NCBI GenBank assembly: GCA_963778945.1
Contig: CAVZWL010000008.1
Location: 217,606 to 281,605 of the forward strand
From: Fen-1254 sp963778945
GTDB taxonomy: Bacteria > Bacteroidota > Ignavibacteria > UBA10030
DNA: 64,000 bases
Reading direction: 5' to 3'
The first letter of the stretch is position 1. Each line of letters begins with the position of its first letter. A model generated the notes under the pieces. That model saw only the letters and a list, made by a program, of their open reading frames with translations. It did not search any database and was not told the origin of the DNA. The translations under genes and the position numbers were made by a program. Positions 30,178 to 38,697 of this stretch are shown in pieces.

Positions 30178-30621
30178 TCAATTCAGTCCTGATGATTTTG
30201 GCTCTGAGAGCCATTTTTCGATTTGATTTTTTATTTGATTGCGAATATCTATTGTCTTGTGGAGCTTCTCTTCGTATGTCCCTTGCAGAGTTGAAGGATC
30301 GGAAAAGCCCCAGTGAAGCTTCTTTGCAATGCCCGGGAATAACGGGCATCGCTCACTATTGGCTTCATCGCAGACTGTGATGACGTAATTGAATCGTCGT
30401 CCTTGTTTGTACAGATCAAATACGTCTTGCGTCTTCTTTTGGGAAATATCAATTCCCATATCTTTCATTGCTTCGACGGCAAGAGGATTGAGTTTCCCCG
30501 GCTCAAGCCCGGCACTTTCAGCAATAAACCGATCTCCTGCAAGATGATTCAGAAGCGCTTCGGCCATTTGACTTCTCGCGCTATTATGAATGCAAACGAA
30601 TAATACTTTCTCTTTCTCCAT
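30178..30621 (-). CDS. arsC: Arsenate reductase, thioredoxin-coupled type
   Basis: This 147-residue protein has the low-molecular-weight phosphatase fold. The P-loop is VCIHNSARSQMAEALLNH, with the first catalytic cysteine at about 10. The two further cysteines used in the cascade are in TVCDEANSERCPLFPG. It reduces arsenate to arsenite, which the adjacent acr3 then exports. AAGGAG lies just before the ATG at 30621. It is co-transcribed with acr3. A regulator is not adjacent; arsR lies 2 kb upstream beyond a repeat. Confidence 0.94.
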   Translation of the reverse strand: MEKEKVLFVCIHNSARSQMAEALLNHLAGDRFIAESAGLEPGKLNPLAVEAMKDMGIDISQKKTQDVFDLYKQGRRFNYVITVCDEANSERCPLFPGIAKKLHWGFSDPSTLQGTYEEKLHKTIDIRNQIKNQIEKWLSEPKSSGLN

Positions 30622-30736
30622 GGTATCTCCTTGATGATTTTTCTATTCCTGTCAATTAGATTCCTTTTCGCCATATTAATATAATGGGAGCAGCCCATGG
30701 AGAGAAGTTACCTTATTGTTATATTTTCTCAGCATG

Positions 30737-30902
30737 TTCTTGATGTTCAAGATTATCACTGTAGTCCCGAAAATATCTTCGATATTTCCGGGATGACCGC
30801 GGAGGGTTCCCGACGTCAGCCTGCCCGCCGAAGGAGGGTATGCCCGCCGAAGGAGGGTGCCGTCGGCTACAAAAACAATGGTATATTAAAATACACTGGG
30901 TT
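30737..30902 (+). repeat. Direct repeat, copy A, beside the arsenic methylation genes
   Basis: About 166 bases, from TTCTTGATGTTCAAGATT to AATACACTGGGTT, match copy B at 33162-33325 in the same orientation with scattered differences. It contains a hairpin (CCCGAAAATATC-TTC-GATATTTCCGGG, seen as two arms) and the short tandem TGCCCGCCGAAGGAGGGT twice. In copy B the hairpin loop is inverted (GAA). Confidence 0.85.
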
Positions 30903-30907
30903 ACAAA

Positions 30908-31807
30908 TTATTTTTCCTTCGCTGTCCAGGTGGCAGAATATTCTGCGCCGTAAGGTGTTTGAAGTTTCGGATCATCAAGAACCCATCTGCCGTTCAAGCC
31001 GAGTTCCCGTGCAGCAAGCTCGAAGTGGCACATGGCAATACCCATATCGACACGCTGCAGATCGGCAAGGCGGAGAATGTTAAACAACATCGTTCCCTTG
31101 CCGTATCCTTTTGTCCTCTGAAGATAAAAATGCCATGCATCATCGATTCGAACGATGCGCCAGGGCTGTTTGTTGGAAGCAGAGGGAGCCCAGCGGACCA
31201 TTTCCAGCGGTTCGGCATATTCACCGGCAGCATCGGTTGTTAGTATGTTGCCGAATGCACCTGCAAAGAATAAAAATTCCATCGGCAGACGCCGGGCGCC
31301 GCTTAAATATTTCCGGATCTGTCCGTCTCTTGCCCTTTTATCCTCGCCATATCCGATAGAAACAACGGCAGGAATCGTTTCCTTTTCGCGTAAAGATATT
31401 TTCTTTGCAAAACTGCTCTTTGTAAATGAACCGCCGAGCCAGCATGTTCCTAAACCGATATCGGTCGCTGAAAGAATCGCAAGCTCCAGGAGATATCCGT
31501 AATCTTCAAGATTCTTCGATCCTTGCTCAAGCGCGCCGATGATAAATCCCGCCGGATTCTTGATAAAACCGTAAGTGCCGAGTCCCTTCAAAGACTGCCT
31601 GTCGTCCTGAGCGGCTGCAACGAGTTCAAACCGCGCATGTGTTCCAAAAGGACCGGCCTGCAGCATCTCTAAGGAATTCATCAGTTCTTCTTGATGCTTT
31701 TCCTGAACCGGCTTATCTATGTAAGAACGGCAGGAATAACGCTGTCTTATAATTTCACGAATGGCTGCGGTATCTTTTTCTGCTGCCTGGCGATAGAAGA
31801 TGTTCAT
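30908..31807 (-). CDS. Nitroreductase-family flavoprotein, coupled to arsM
   Basis: This 299-residue protein resembles putative FMN nitroreductases. It has an N-terminal RYSCRSYIDKPVQEKHQEEL, a central GLGTCWLGGSFTKSSF, and the FMN-contacting VRWAPSASNKQPWRIVRI. It looks like a member with two half-domains in one chain. Its ATG overlaps the arsM stop (ATGA), so the two are translationally coupled. That suggests a redox role on arsenic compounds or on the methylation pathway, analogous to ArsH but of a different fold. The substrate is not known; general nitroreductase activity is the alternative. Confidence 0.82.
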   Translation of the reverse strand: MNIFYRQAAEKDTAAIREIIRQRYSCRSYIDKPVQEKHQEELMNSLEMLQAGPFGTHARFELVAAAQDDRQSLKGLGTYGFIKNPAGFIIGALEQGSKNLEDYGYLLELAILSATDIGLGTCWLGGSFTKSSFAKKISLREKETIPAVVSIGYGEDKRARDGQIRKYLSGARRLPMEFLFFAGAFGNILTTDAAGEYAEPLEMVRWAPSASNKQPWRIVRIDDAWHFYLQRTKGYGKGTMLFNILRLADLQRVDMGIAMCHFELAARELGLNGRWVLDDPKLQTPYGAEYSATWTAKEK

Positions 31808-32613
31808 GGTTTTTCTGCATAGACCGTTATGCTGAATATTCCGACATGACTATTTTTATAATCCCGCAATTGATCGGCTGTAAGAAATTTTGCAAGGATC
31901 TCGTTAGGAATATCTATTTTTCTATCTTTTTGAATCGTGATATTGGCAAAACCGGCTTCCTTGATAATCCGCAGATATTCTTCCTTTTGAACAGCACCTG
32001 AAATACATCCGGCGTATAAGGCAGCTTCTTTTTTGAGATCATCCGAAAGTTCACCCTGCAGAACGATATCTGAAATACTGAAATGCCCGCCGCGTTTTAT
32101 GATTCGAAATGCTTCGGAAAATGCTTTTTGTTTATTCGGCACCAGATTCATGACGCAATTACTCACGACAACATCTGCGGTATTTTCTTCGATGGGCATG
32201 TTGTCTATATCGCCCAGGCGAAATTCTACATTTTTAAAGCCGAGCTTTTCTGCATTCGTGCGTGCCTTTGCAATCATTGCTTCCGTCATGTCAATGCCGA
32301 TAACTCGGCCGGATTCGCCGGCTATGGAACGTGCGATAAAGCAGTCATTGCCTGCTCCGGAACCGAGATCAACGACCGTATCACCCGGTTTGATCCGTGC
32401 GAATTCGGTCGGCAGGCCGCAGCCAAGAGCAAGATCGGCATCGGGCACATAGCCGGGAAGCTTTGAGTAATCTTCCGCCATAATAGAGAATTCTACATTC
32501 GAACACCCGCATCCGCTGCCGCAGCAAGAAGATTGATTCTGTTCTTTTGACTGCTGTGCGATGGCTCCGTATTTTTCTTTTACCATCTCTTTGATTTCTT
32601 GTTCGTTATTCAT
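31804..32613 (-). CDS. arsM: Arsenite S-adenosylmethionine methyltransferase
   Basis: This 269-residue protein has the class I methyltransferase fold. The SAM motif is VVDLGSGAGNDCFIAR, followed by GIDMTEAMIAKA and the motif VVSNCVMNLVPNKQKA with one of the arsenic cysteines. Another cysteine is in AALYAGCISGAVQKEEYLRI. The N-terminal cysteine cluster SSCCGSGCGCS is typical of ArsM. It methylates arsenite to methylated, partly volatile species. GGAGAC precedes the ATG. It lies 57 bases after arsR with an operator-like palindrome in the gap, and it overlaps the nitroreductase gene by four bases. Confidence 0.95.
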   Translation of the reverse strand: MNNEQEIKEMVKEKYGAIAQQSKEQNQSSCCGSGCGCSNVEFSIMAEDYSKLPGYVPDADLALGCGLPTEFARIKPGDTVVDLGSGAGNDCFIARSIAGESGRVIGIDMTEAMIAKARTNAEKLGFKNVEFRLGDIDNMPIEENTADVVVSNCVMNLVPNKQKAFSEAFRIIKRGGHFSISDIVLQGELSDDLKKEAALYAGCISGAVQKEEYLRIIKEAGFANITIQKDRKIDIPNEILAKFLTADQLRDYKNSHVGIFSITVYAEKP

Positions 32614-32635
32614 ACTTGGTCTCCGATCAATTGTT

Positions 32636-32651
32636 ATCGCAATAATACGAT
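32636..32651. promoter_or_regulatory. Putative ArsR operator upstream of arsM
   Basis: ATCGCAATAATACGAT differs by one base from the perfect palindrome ATCGTAATAATACGAT found at 33001-33016. It lies between arsR and arsM, consistent with a second, internal binding site of ArsR. Confidence 0.6.
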
Positions 32652-32670
32652 AGATGAGTGTAAAAAATTT

Positions 32671-32991
32671 TCAGCAGCACGATTTTACATCGGTCATAAA
32701 TTGTGCAAGAAGTTGTTTTGCTTCCTGCCATGCTTTTTTATTGATACAGTAACAGACTTTTGGACCTTCAATTTCGCCTTTAATAAGGCCGGCTTGCTTC
32801 AATTCAGCAAGATGCTGGGACACGGTCGCTTGAGAGAGCGGGAGTTCATCTACAATATCTCCGCATATACAGACATCTTTTGCTGCCAGAAATTGCAGTA
32901 TCGCAATCCGTGCCGGATGACCCAATGCCTTTGCCAAATCAGCCAGCCGATTCTGACTGCTGCTGAATTTTTCTTTCTTCGATGTACCCAT
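32671..32991 (-). CDS. arsR: ArsR-family metalloregulator
   Basis: This 106-residue winged-helix repressor has the recognition region PLSQATVSQHLAELKQAGLI. The cysteine pair in AKDVCICGDIVDELP fits the As(III) site of ArsR, and a further KSCC closes the protein. It would repress the ars genes until arsenite binds. A perfect palindrome lies ten bases before its start, so it probably represses itself and the downstream arsM-nitroreductase pair. The SD is weak (AAAGAAT). Confidence 0.93.
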   Translation of the reverse strand: MGTSKKEKFSSSQNRLADLAKALGHPARIAILQFLAAKDVCICGDIVDELPLSQATVSQHLAELKQAGLIKGEIEGPKVCYCINKKAWQEAKQLLAQFMTDVKSCC

Positions 32992-33000
32992 ATTCTTTAT

Positions 33001-33016
33001 ATCGTAATAATACGAT
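33001..33016. promoter_or_regulatory. Putative ArsR operator upstream of arsR
   Basis: ATCGTAATAATACGAT has six-base arms with a four-base spacer, ten bases before the arsR ATG. A one-mismatch copy lies at 32636-32651. Confidence 0.65.
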
Positions 33017-33161
33017 AAATGGTTTCATAAAAGCAAAACATTTTGGAAAAATAAACTCAATCCCTGAAAATCATTTAAAAAGGGTTACTCAGCGTCATAT
33101 TAAACCCTTAAAATCCCTCCACAAAAAAGGTGAAATAAGTATCATTCATCCGCATGATTCA

Positions 33162-33325
33162 TTCTTGATGTTCAAGATTTTCACTGTAGTCCCGGAAATA
33201 TCGAAGATATTTTCGGGATGACCGCGGAGGATTCCCGATGTCAGCCTGCCCGCCGAAGGAGGGTGTGCCCGCCGAAGGAGGGTTCGTCGGCTCAAAAACA
33301 ACGGTACATTAAAATACACTGGGTT
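33162..33325 (+). repeat. Direct repeat, copy B, upstream of arsR
   Basis: The same element as at 30737-30902, same orientation. Together they bracket arsR, arsM and the nitroreductase gene. The surrounding region 33,017-33,380 otherwise shows no gene. Confidence 0.85.
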
Positions 33326-33380
33326 GTTACACTATGTTTATAAATCTCTACGACACGTATAAGAAATTCAATCAAAGTAA

Positions 33381-34352
33381 TTATTTCCGTTTCTGCCGCG
33401 GGAGCAGTAAGAGCGCAACAATGAGTATGAACACACCGCCGGTCGCATACGCTGCCCATGGGTTGGCAATACGTGATTCGACAGTCATCGTATAACCCGT
33501 GTAACTAAATCTGTCTTCGTTAAAACGCCACACAGCCTTGTTTCCTTCCACGGTATTCGCGTTGGTGTTCAAAATAATTCCGGGCATTTGAACTTCATTC
33601 ACATAATCGCCGCCTGCGTCCATCATAAACTGGATATCGGCCTCTATCGACTTCGTGATATTTTCGATCGGCCTTTCTATTTTTCCCTGCAGCTTAAGGC
33701 CAAGGGTTCTCTCCAGATATTTCACGATATCTTTTGTCTCCCCCTTGCCAAATTCATGAAAACCGACATCCTGCTTCTTCGCAATGAATACACTTGCTGG
33801 AATGGACGGATCATGCAGCTGTTCGACCGAATCGATCAACTGGCTGTAAAACTCTTCATATAAATTGGCCGTGAGAAAGTCGTCCAGCCTTTTCTTTAAC
33901 GTTTTGCCGGTATCCCCGCGTTCATATTGGGTATATTCTTCTTTTGTCAAAAAGTTCTGGAGAGGAATTCTATGAATCTGCAGCGAGGGCTTATACGTCT
34001 CCTGATAACTGAAATAGGAAAAAAACCACCGGAATTTTTTCTCGAATGCAATGTCGACACCGACTTTCTTTGCTCTTCGATATTCGTTATTCATACTGTT
34101 CACGTTGTCGAACTTTTTCACGGCAATGAAAGATTTATCAGTATCTCCTTCCACGTGGATATCCCAGCTTTTGTCGGTGGGGACAGGAAAAGACGCCGCT
34201 GTATCGCTCACGGGATTGACAACGATGGTTCTTACACAGGATCCGTCGCTGTCGATTTGCGTCGTTGTTTTTTTCTCTTTTTTACAGCCGGAAGCAAGGA
34301 TAAGAAATAATATGATCATCGTTCCGAACCGGCACTTTATGAAAATGTTCAT
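33381..34352 (-). CDS. Lipoprotein with a C-terminal membrane helix, part of an ECF sigma operon
   Basis: This 323-residue protein has a lipobox (LILASGCKK, cysteine at about 23) and a C-terminal hydrophobic segment (YATGGVFILIVALLLLPRQ). A single chain carrying both a lipid anchor and a C-terminal helix is unusual. The soluble part (FPVPTDKSWDIHVEGDTDKS, and later FMMDAGGDYVNEVQMPG) has no recognised domain. Its start overlaps the anti-sigma gene by four bases (ATGA), so it is coupled to it. It may sense or transmit an envelope signal; this is inference from position only. Confidence 0.7.
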   Translation of the reverse strand: MNIFIKCRFGTMIILFLILASGCKKEKKTTTQIDSDGSCVRTIVVNPVSDTAASFPVPTDKSWDIHVEGDTDKSFIAVKKFDNVNSMNNEYRRAKKVGVDIAFEKKFRWFFSYFSYQETYKPSLQIHRIPLQNFLTKEEYTQYERGDTGKTLKKRLDDFLTANLYEEFYSQLIDSVEQLHDPSIPASVFIAKKQDVGFHEFGKGETKDIVKYLERTLGLKLQGKIERPIENITKSIEADIQFMMDAGGDYVNEVQMPGIILNTNANTVEGNKAVWRFNEDRFSYTGYTMTVESRIANPWAAYATGGVFILIVALLLLPRQKRK

Positions 34353-35108
34353 GGTCGTTCCTTTGTATTATTGCTTCGTTCCAATTCCATCTTTAAGCGT
34401 TTGATTTCGCTTCGAAGAGCGGCAGTTTCTTCACGGTTCTTTTCGGAGCCGGGCAGGAAGGATGGTTCCGTTTCTATATATTTGTCATACATCGCATTGA
34501 GGCGCGTCTTCGAAGCTTCGTCTAATGTCTTATAGTCTTTAAGCAGGGCATTCAGATCAGCTTTTTTCACAAGGACCAGTGTCTTCGTCAATTCTACACT
34601 GGATGCATTTCCATTCGACAGGTTATAAAGATTATGAAGGAAGTTCAGAATATTCATGCCTTGATAGAAAACATCGGCATGGTTCGAGATGCTCTGATTT
34701 CCCAGCCGCTGTTCTAAATCTATGATCGCTTTGGTATCATTGTATTCCATGCACACATAGGTCATTCCGCAGAATAGAAGAACGAGAGCGCAGGCAAAGC
34801 GAGCGACTCGCAAACTGAAAATATCACGCAATCGGTCAAGGATGTCGTTCGCACGGGAATCCGAGACTGGCTTTTTATCTGTGCGGATTGCAGAAATAAT
34901 TGATTGGGTCAGTGACTCCTCGTTTCGGATGCGCGGCGTTGTTTCTTTGATACGGGTCAAAAGCCGATCGACATTTGTTATTTTATGAAAGACGGCCGCA
35001 CAGGACTCGCATTCTGTAAGATGGCGCTTAAGGATTTCACGTTCAGCCGTACCCAGCTCGTCGATTCTCGCTCGAGTACAGCAGATTCTGTAATTCTTTG
35101 CATGTCAT
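34349..35108 (-). CDS. Anti-sigma factor with zinc finger (one frameshift near 35,060)
   Basis: The ATG at 35108 starts MTCKELQNLLYSSENRR, typical of anti-sigma zinc-finger proteins. A one-base frame change near 35,052-35,070 then leads to ILKRHLTECESCAAVFHK with the H-x3-C-x2-C zinc site. A transmembrane helix follows (VARFACALVLLFCGMTYVCM) and a periplasmic part ends in a coiled coil (RSEIKRLKMELERSNNTKER). The start overlaps the sigma-factor stop by ATGA. It would hold the sigma factor inactive at the membrane. Whether the frameshift is real or a sequencing error decides if the gene works; the rest of the operon looks intact. Confidence 0.75.
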
Positions 35109-35683
35109 AGACTCACCTTAAGTGATACTAATTTCTTTCTGATATGCTGCCTTGCATAAAATAGATTTGTCTTTACCGCCGATTCAGACGAACCGGTTAT
35201 ATCGGAAACTTCCTTAATGGACAGGTCCTGTAAATCTCTCAGGAGAAATATCATTCGTTGTTTTTCAGACAATCCGCCAGCAAGTGATTGAATCAATTCA
35301 GCTGTTTCCCTATTGGATAGTTCTTTTTCCAGATCGATATGATCGATATAATCCTCCGTAAAGAACTCGTCGTTCAATCTTGAAAACAAGCTTGTTCTTC
35401 TTTTATTACTTTTGATTTTGTCATAGCAAAGATTGATGACAATCTTGTACATCCATGTTGTAAACTGTTTCCCAAAATCGAAATCGATCAAATGGTTCCA
35501 GATCCTTATAAAACTTTCCTGAACAATATCTTCAGCATCTGCTTCATCGCACATAAATCTAAAAGCTATTGCAAATGCATACGATTGATGGCTCTTGACG
35601 ATTTTTTCAAATGCATAAATATCGCCGTTTTGGGCTGCTTTAATAAGTGTCTCGAGAGAATCGACCGGTTTATTATTCTGCAT
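35105..35683 (-). CDS. ECF (RpoE-type) RNA polymerase sigma factor
   Basis: This 192-residue protein has region 2 (AEDIVQESFIRIWNHLIDFD, with the -10 recognition segment FTTWMYKIVINLCYDKIKSN) and region 4 (RDLQDLSIKEVSDITGSSES, then AVKTNLFYARQHIRKKL). It is the first gene of a three-gene unit: sigma, anti-sigma and a lipoprotein, each overlapping by four bases. It probably directs transcription of itself and an envelope-stress or transport regulon. No SD precedes its ATG, which is common in this lineage. Confidence 0.93.
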   Translation of the reverse strand: MQNNKPVDSLETLIKAAQNGDIYAFEKIVKSHQSYAFAIAFRFMCDEADAEDIVQESFIRIWNHLIDFDFGKQFTTWMYKIVINLCYDKIKSNKRRTSLFSRLNDEFFTEDYIDHIDLEKELSNRETAELIQSLAGGLSEKQRMIFLLRDLQDLSIKEVSDITGSSESAVKTNLFYARQHIRKKLVSLKVSL

Positions 35684-35950
35684 GTGGAGGTTTTTATCTT
35701 CTTATAAATGATACGACGCAAAAAGATAATTGTTAAATCGATAACAAGTAAGTGGTAGACGAATAAAAACAGCGAATTATCTCATACTGCCCGATTATCT
35801 TCTATAATTGCATTTTATTGCGTGTTATAATAGGTGAAGCTGATGCCTGCCATTGATTCAATGGCATTTTCAAAGTACATTTTTATTAGATTTTCAAGTG
35901 ATCGCTATTTGCGGGTACGCGTATCAGAACAGATAAAAATAGGCAGCAAA

Positions 35951-36077
35951 TCGGGATCAGTGATTAAAAAAAATACTGCGGGAGTAATTTCCAAAATGGC
36001 CGAGAACGTAGAGAACGGAAGCCATTTTGAGAATCCCGATGTTGTTGATCGGGATCAGTGGTTAAAAAACATATTTT

Positions 36078-36088
<11 letters not shown>
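35951..36088 (+). repeat. Duplicated 5' end of the tRNA-Gly gene with its upstream flank
   Basis: TCGGGATCAGTGATTAAAAA followed by TGCGGGAGTAATT near 35951-35990 is repeated as TCGGGATCAGTGGTTAAAAA and TGCGGGAGTAATT at about 36050-36088, the second being the start of the real tRNA. Between them are two hairpins, CAAAATGGC (35992-36000) with GCCATTTTG (36021-36029), and ATCCCGAT (36033-36040) with ATCGGGAT (36048-36055). The region 35,684-35,950 shows no gene apart from sigma-operon upstream DNA. Confidence 0.75.
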
Positions 36089-36139
<51 letters not shown>

Positions 36140-36149
<10 letters not shown>

Positions 36150-36461
36150 CTAAGAATGGCAAATTTCAAATTGTAAATTGCAAATTGAGATAGAACAAAA
36201 TGTCTCAGAATAATAGATCTTTGCCTAACAACCGCAGAGTACAGAATAAGACTCTCCCGCTTTAAGAATGGCAAATTTCAGATTGTAAATTGCAAATTGA
36301 GATAAAACAGAATGTCTTAGAATAACAGATCCCTGCCTAACAACCGCAGAATAACGAATAAGTCTCACCCGTTCAAAGAATGGCAAATTTCAAATTGTAA
36401 ATTGCAAATTGAGATAAAGCAGAATGTCTTAGAATTTCAGATTGCAAATTGCAGAATAAGT
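36140..36461 (+). repeat. Three tandem 110-112 bp repeats starting in the tRNA 3' end
   Basis: Units start at about 36140, 36250 and 36362. Each begins with a version of the tRNA end (CTCCCGCTCTAAG, CTCCCGCTTTAAG, CACCCGTTCAAAG) and continues AATGGCAAATTTC, AAATTGTAAATTGC and AACAACCGCAGA-type segments. The third unit is truncated. It is not a CRISPR: units are contiguous and near identical with no unique spacers. Confidence 0.88.
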
Positions 36462-36516
36462 TTAAGTTTCCGACAATCCTTCCAAGATAAAGCCGTTGCA
36501 TACCTTTAATGGTGAG

Positions 36517-36546
36517 AGAAGAGCAAATACGTGTGCTCTTCTTTTT
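36517..36546 (+). terminator. Intrinsic terminator
   Basis: AGAAGAGCA at 36517-36525 pairs perfectly with TGCTCTTCT at 36534-36542, loop of eight, followed by TTTT. It may end the tRNA transcript after the tandem repeats. Confidence 0.8.
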
Positions 36547-36977
36547 ACTATTTTACCACTTTGCCAAAGTGTATAGGAAAGCGTTAACAATGTCGAAATA
36601 ATAAAAGTAGGACCCTAAAGAGCCTCGTCGTAAATTCTGCATACAGGAGTTCCATGTGTTGCTTCTACTCCAAGATAGGAGAGGAAACAATGTTGAACAG
36701 GTTCCTCTAAGAAAAATCGATTTCTAAATTTTATTATTTTCGGAATAAAATGGCCTCTTATGGTCAATCAGGTCATTGCTTCCAGTAAAAAATATCATTA
36801 ATGTTGCTTTACAGGTAAGCCGGATTCGGGAGGATTTTGGCTTTCATCTCGTTCCGGTAATGTGATTAAATTTATAACAGCCAATTATTTGTGCAATAAT
36901 GCACGATATATAGACTATGTCTATCTAATCGGTGATTAGGCGGCAAACGCGCATAAAAAATAACTATGGAGTTAAAA
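36547..36977. other. Gap without a supported gene
   Basis: About 430 bases of AT-rich DNA. A small inverted repeat, ACTTTG-CC-AAAGT, follows the terminator at about 36558. I see no gene. GGAG at 36967-36970 is the SD of the next gene. Confidence 0.5.
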
Positions 36978-37588
36978 ATGAAGAAAACAATATTTGGTAT
37001 ACTCCTCATAACAATGTTTTTCTTTGCTATTTTTGGAAGCCTGTTAGTCAAAGAGGGAAACTTACTTTACACTATTATTTATAGTAGCATTATTTTTCTA
37101 ATCCCCGGCATTCTATTAATTTATTTTGGAATTAGATATCATAAACATGTTCGATTAGTTACAAAAGCTCTTGTTCCTATAGAAGTGGAAAAGAAGCCGT
37201 CAAAAAGATTGAATCAGCGCGAGATAGCTGAATTAAGTAAGCACAAGGGGTCGTCAAACGATCCCTTCGAAGCCGAAATGCGTGAGCGAGGAGTGAAGTT
37301 AGTGACCGATGTGGGTTTACTAGCAGATATTGCAAAGAATGCCGAGGATACAACGTGCGTTTAGCAGCGATCGCACGCATAACGAACCAGGGCGTGCTGA
37401 CCGATATCGCCCAGCACGACAGATATATTGTTGTACGCGAGGCAGCGATTGAACGCATAACTAACCCCCGCCAGCGCGCTGCGATTCTTGCAGCAGACAA
37501 AGAACTGAGCGCAAAACTGAGTGCAAGAGCACGAGCCGTAGCAACGGAGCGTGTAGCAGCGGAGCGGGCACATAGGCGAACAAGGTGA
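36978..37588 (+). CDS. Membrane protein with HEAT-like repeats (one frameshift)
   Basis: Two hydrophobic segments (KKTIFGILLITMFFFAIFGS and YTIIYSSIIFLIPGILLIYF) are followed by a cytosolic tail. The tail has the repeat LVTDVGLLADIAKNAED, then VRLAAIARITNQGVLTDIAQ and VREAAIERITNPRQ in the next frame. These (LxxIAxxDxxxxVRxAAxxxIT) repeats are known in bacterial proteins and form stacked helix pairs. A one-base loss near 37,343 joins the frames. ATG 36978 has GGAG seven bases upstream; an ATG at 36966 is an alternative. Total length is about 203 residues; function unknown. Confidence 0.6.
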
Positions 37589-37672
37589 TGCTGCTTGGAT
37601 TCGCCTATAATGAATCGCCGAAAAGGACAGAGTCAAGAAAACAATATTCTCCCGATGCGTTCCGCATGAATA

Positions 37673-37760
37673 GGAGGCCATGAGCGGCTTGCGGGTTTGT
37701 CCGGCTCAGGTAGGCTTGCTCGCCTTGGGCGAGAGCGACGATCTCCTTGAAGGAATACCA
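37673..37760 (+). repeat. Dispersed repeat, copy 1
   Basis: An 80-90-base GC-richer element with GGCTTGCTCGCCTTGGGCGA and GAGCGACGATCTCC. Copies 2 and 3 lie at 38557-38640 and 40811-40885, all in the same orientation and all between small genes. Confidence 0.8.
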
Positions 37761-37821
37761 AGCGATTATCTTTAGTAATGCTAAAATCGCGAGATGTATT
37801 GCTTAACAATCATTTTAGAAG

Positions 37822-37973
37822 ATGAAAATGAACAAAGAAATAAATTCAAATCAATTACAAAAAAGAAATAATCGAAACTTTATGGCCGAGGGATAGCAGT
37901 TGGTATTGCCCTCGGGGTCGCGCTTGGTGCACTGATGGGTAGAAAAAGTAAGAATTATCAAGAAAATAAATAA
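37822..37973 (+). pseudogene. Small glycine-zipper membrane peptide, frameshifted
   Basis: The ATG at 37822 encodes MKMNKEINSNQLQKRNNRNF. After a one-base shift near 37,888 the frame continues GRGIAVGIALGVALGALMG and ends RKSKNYQENK. The GxxxG pattern in one hydrophobic helix is typical of the small glycine-zipper proteins common in this lineage. Joined, it has about 50 residues. It could be intact in the organism. Confidence 0.5.
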
Positions 37974-38086
37974 GAGTAATGTCTCATTTAAGGTCAATAT
38001 GTAAAGAATTAGAGGCATCGTTCACTTGGCCAAGGAAGAATAAAATCATTAATGGAAAGCACATAATTATAGAGGCATAGAACAAC

Positions 38087-38503
38087 ATGGATCAAAAAGT
38101 TACATGGTTGAGGATAAGTTATTGGACTGGCGCAATCATTGATGCTATAGCCGCCGTTCAAATGCTATCGCCGAGTATCTTCGCATTTTCAAATAAGCTG
38201 AGTAACTTTCAACCCGCAGCCGAATATCGTTATGCTATGGGAATGGGGGCGTCTCTGATGATTGGTTGGACGGTTTTATTGTTATGGGCAGATCGAAAGC
38301 CACTTGAACGGAGAGGAGTTTTGGGAATCACTATTTTCCCTGTCATTCTCGGCATGATCTTAAATGAAATAGTTGGAGTTCAAACTCAATTTATTTCATT
38401 ATGGACGATAATGCCAATATGGGTTCTTCAATTGATTCTTATTCTGTTGTTTGGATTTAGTTATTTTAATGCCAAAGGGATAAACGTCCAATCTCCAATA
38501 TAA
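38087..38503 (+). CDS. Four-helix membrane protein, unknown function
   Basis: This 138-residue protein has about four hydrophobic segments: LRISYWTGAIIDAIAAVQML, then YRYAMGMGASLMIGWTVLLL, then VLGITIFPVILGMILNEIVG and IMPIWVLQLILILLFGFSYF. Comparable proteins exist in many phyla without assigned function. GAGG lies eleven bases before the ATG. It is bordered by the dispersed 80-base repeat and is on the same strand as its neighbours. Confidence 0.7.
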   Translation: MDQKVTWLRISYWTGAIIDAIAAVQMLSPSIFAFSNKLSNFQPAAEYRYAMGMGASLMIGWTVLLLWADRKPLERRGVLGITIFPVILGMILNEIVGVQTQFISLWTIMPIWVLQLILILLFGFSYFNAKGINVQSPI

Positions 38504-38556
38504 TTGTACATTGTTGGAGAATGGTTGTGCATTCTTAATTAAGATATTCCTTTATC

Positions 38557-38640
38557 GAGGCCATTCGTGTTCTTGCGGGCTTGTCCGGCTTAGGTCGGCT
38601 TGCTCGCCTTGGGCGAGAGCGACGATCTCCCGGAGTACCT
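38557..38640 (+). repeat. Dispersed repeat, copy 2
   Basis: The closest match to copy 1: GGCTTGCTCGCCTTGGGCGA and GAGCGACGATCTCC are identical. It begins with CGAGG and ends with CCTCG, so it could fold on itself, and the central CTCGCC-TTG-GGCGAG forms a hairpin. Confidence 0.8.
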
Positions 38641-38697
38641 CGCCATTATTTATTTTCGTAATATAGAAATCGTTAGCCCGCTCGCAGGTAAGAAGGA

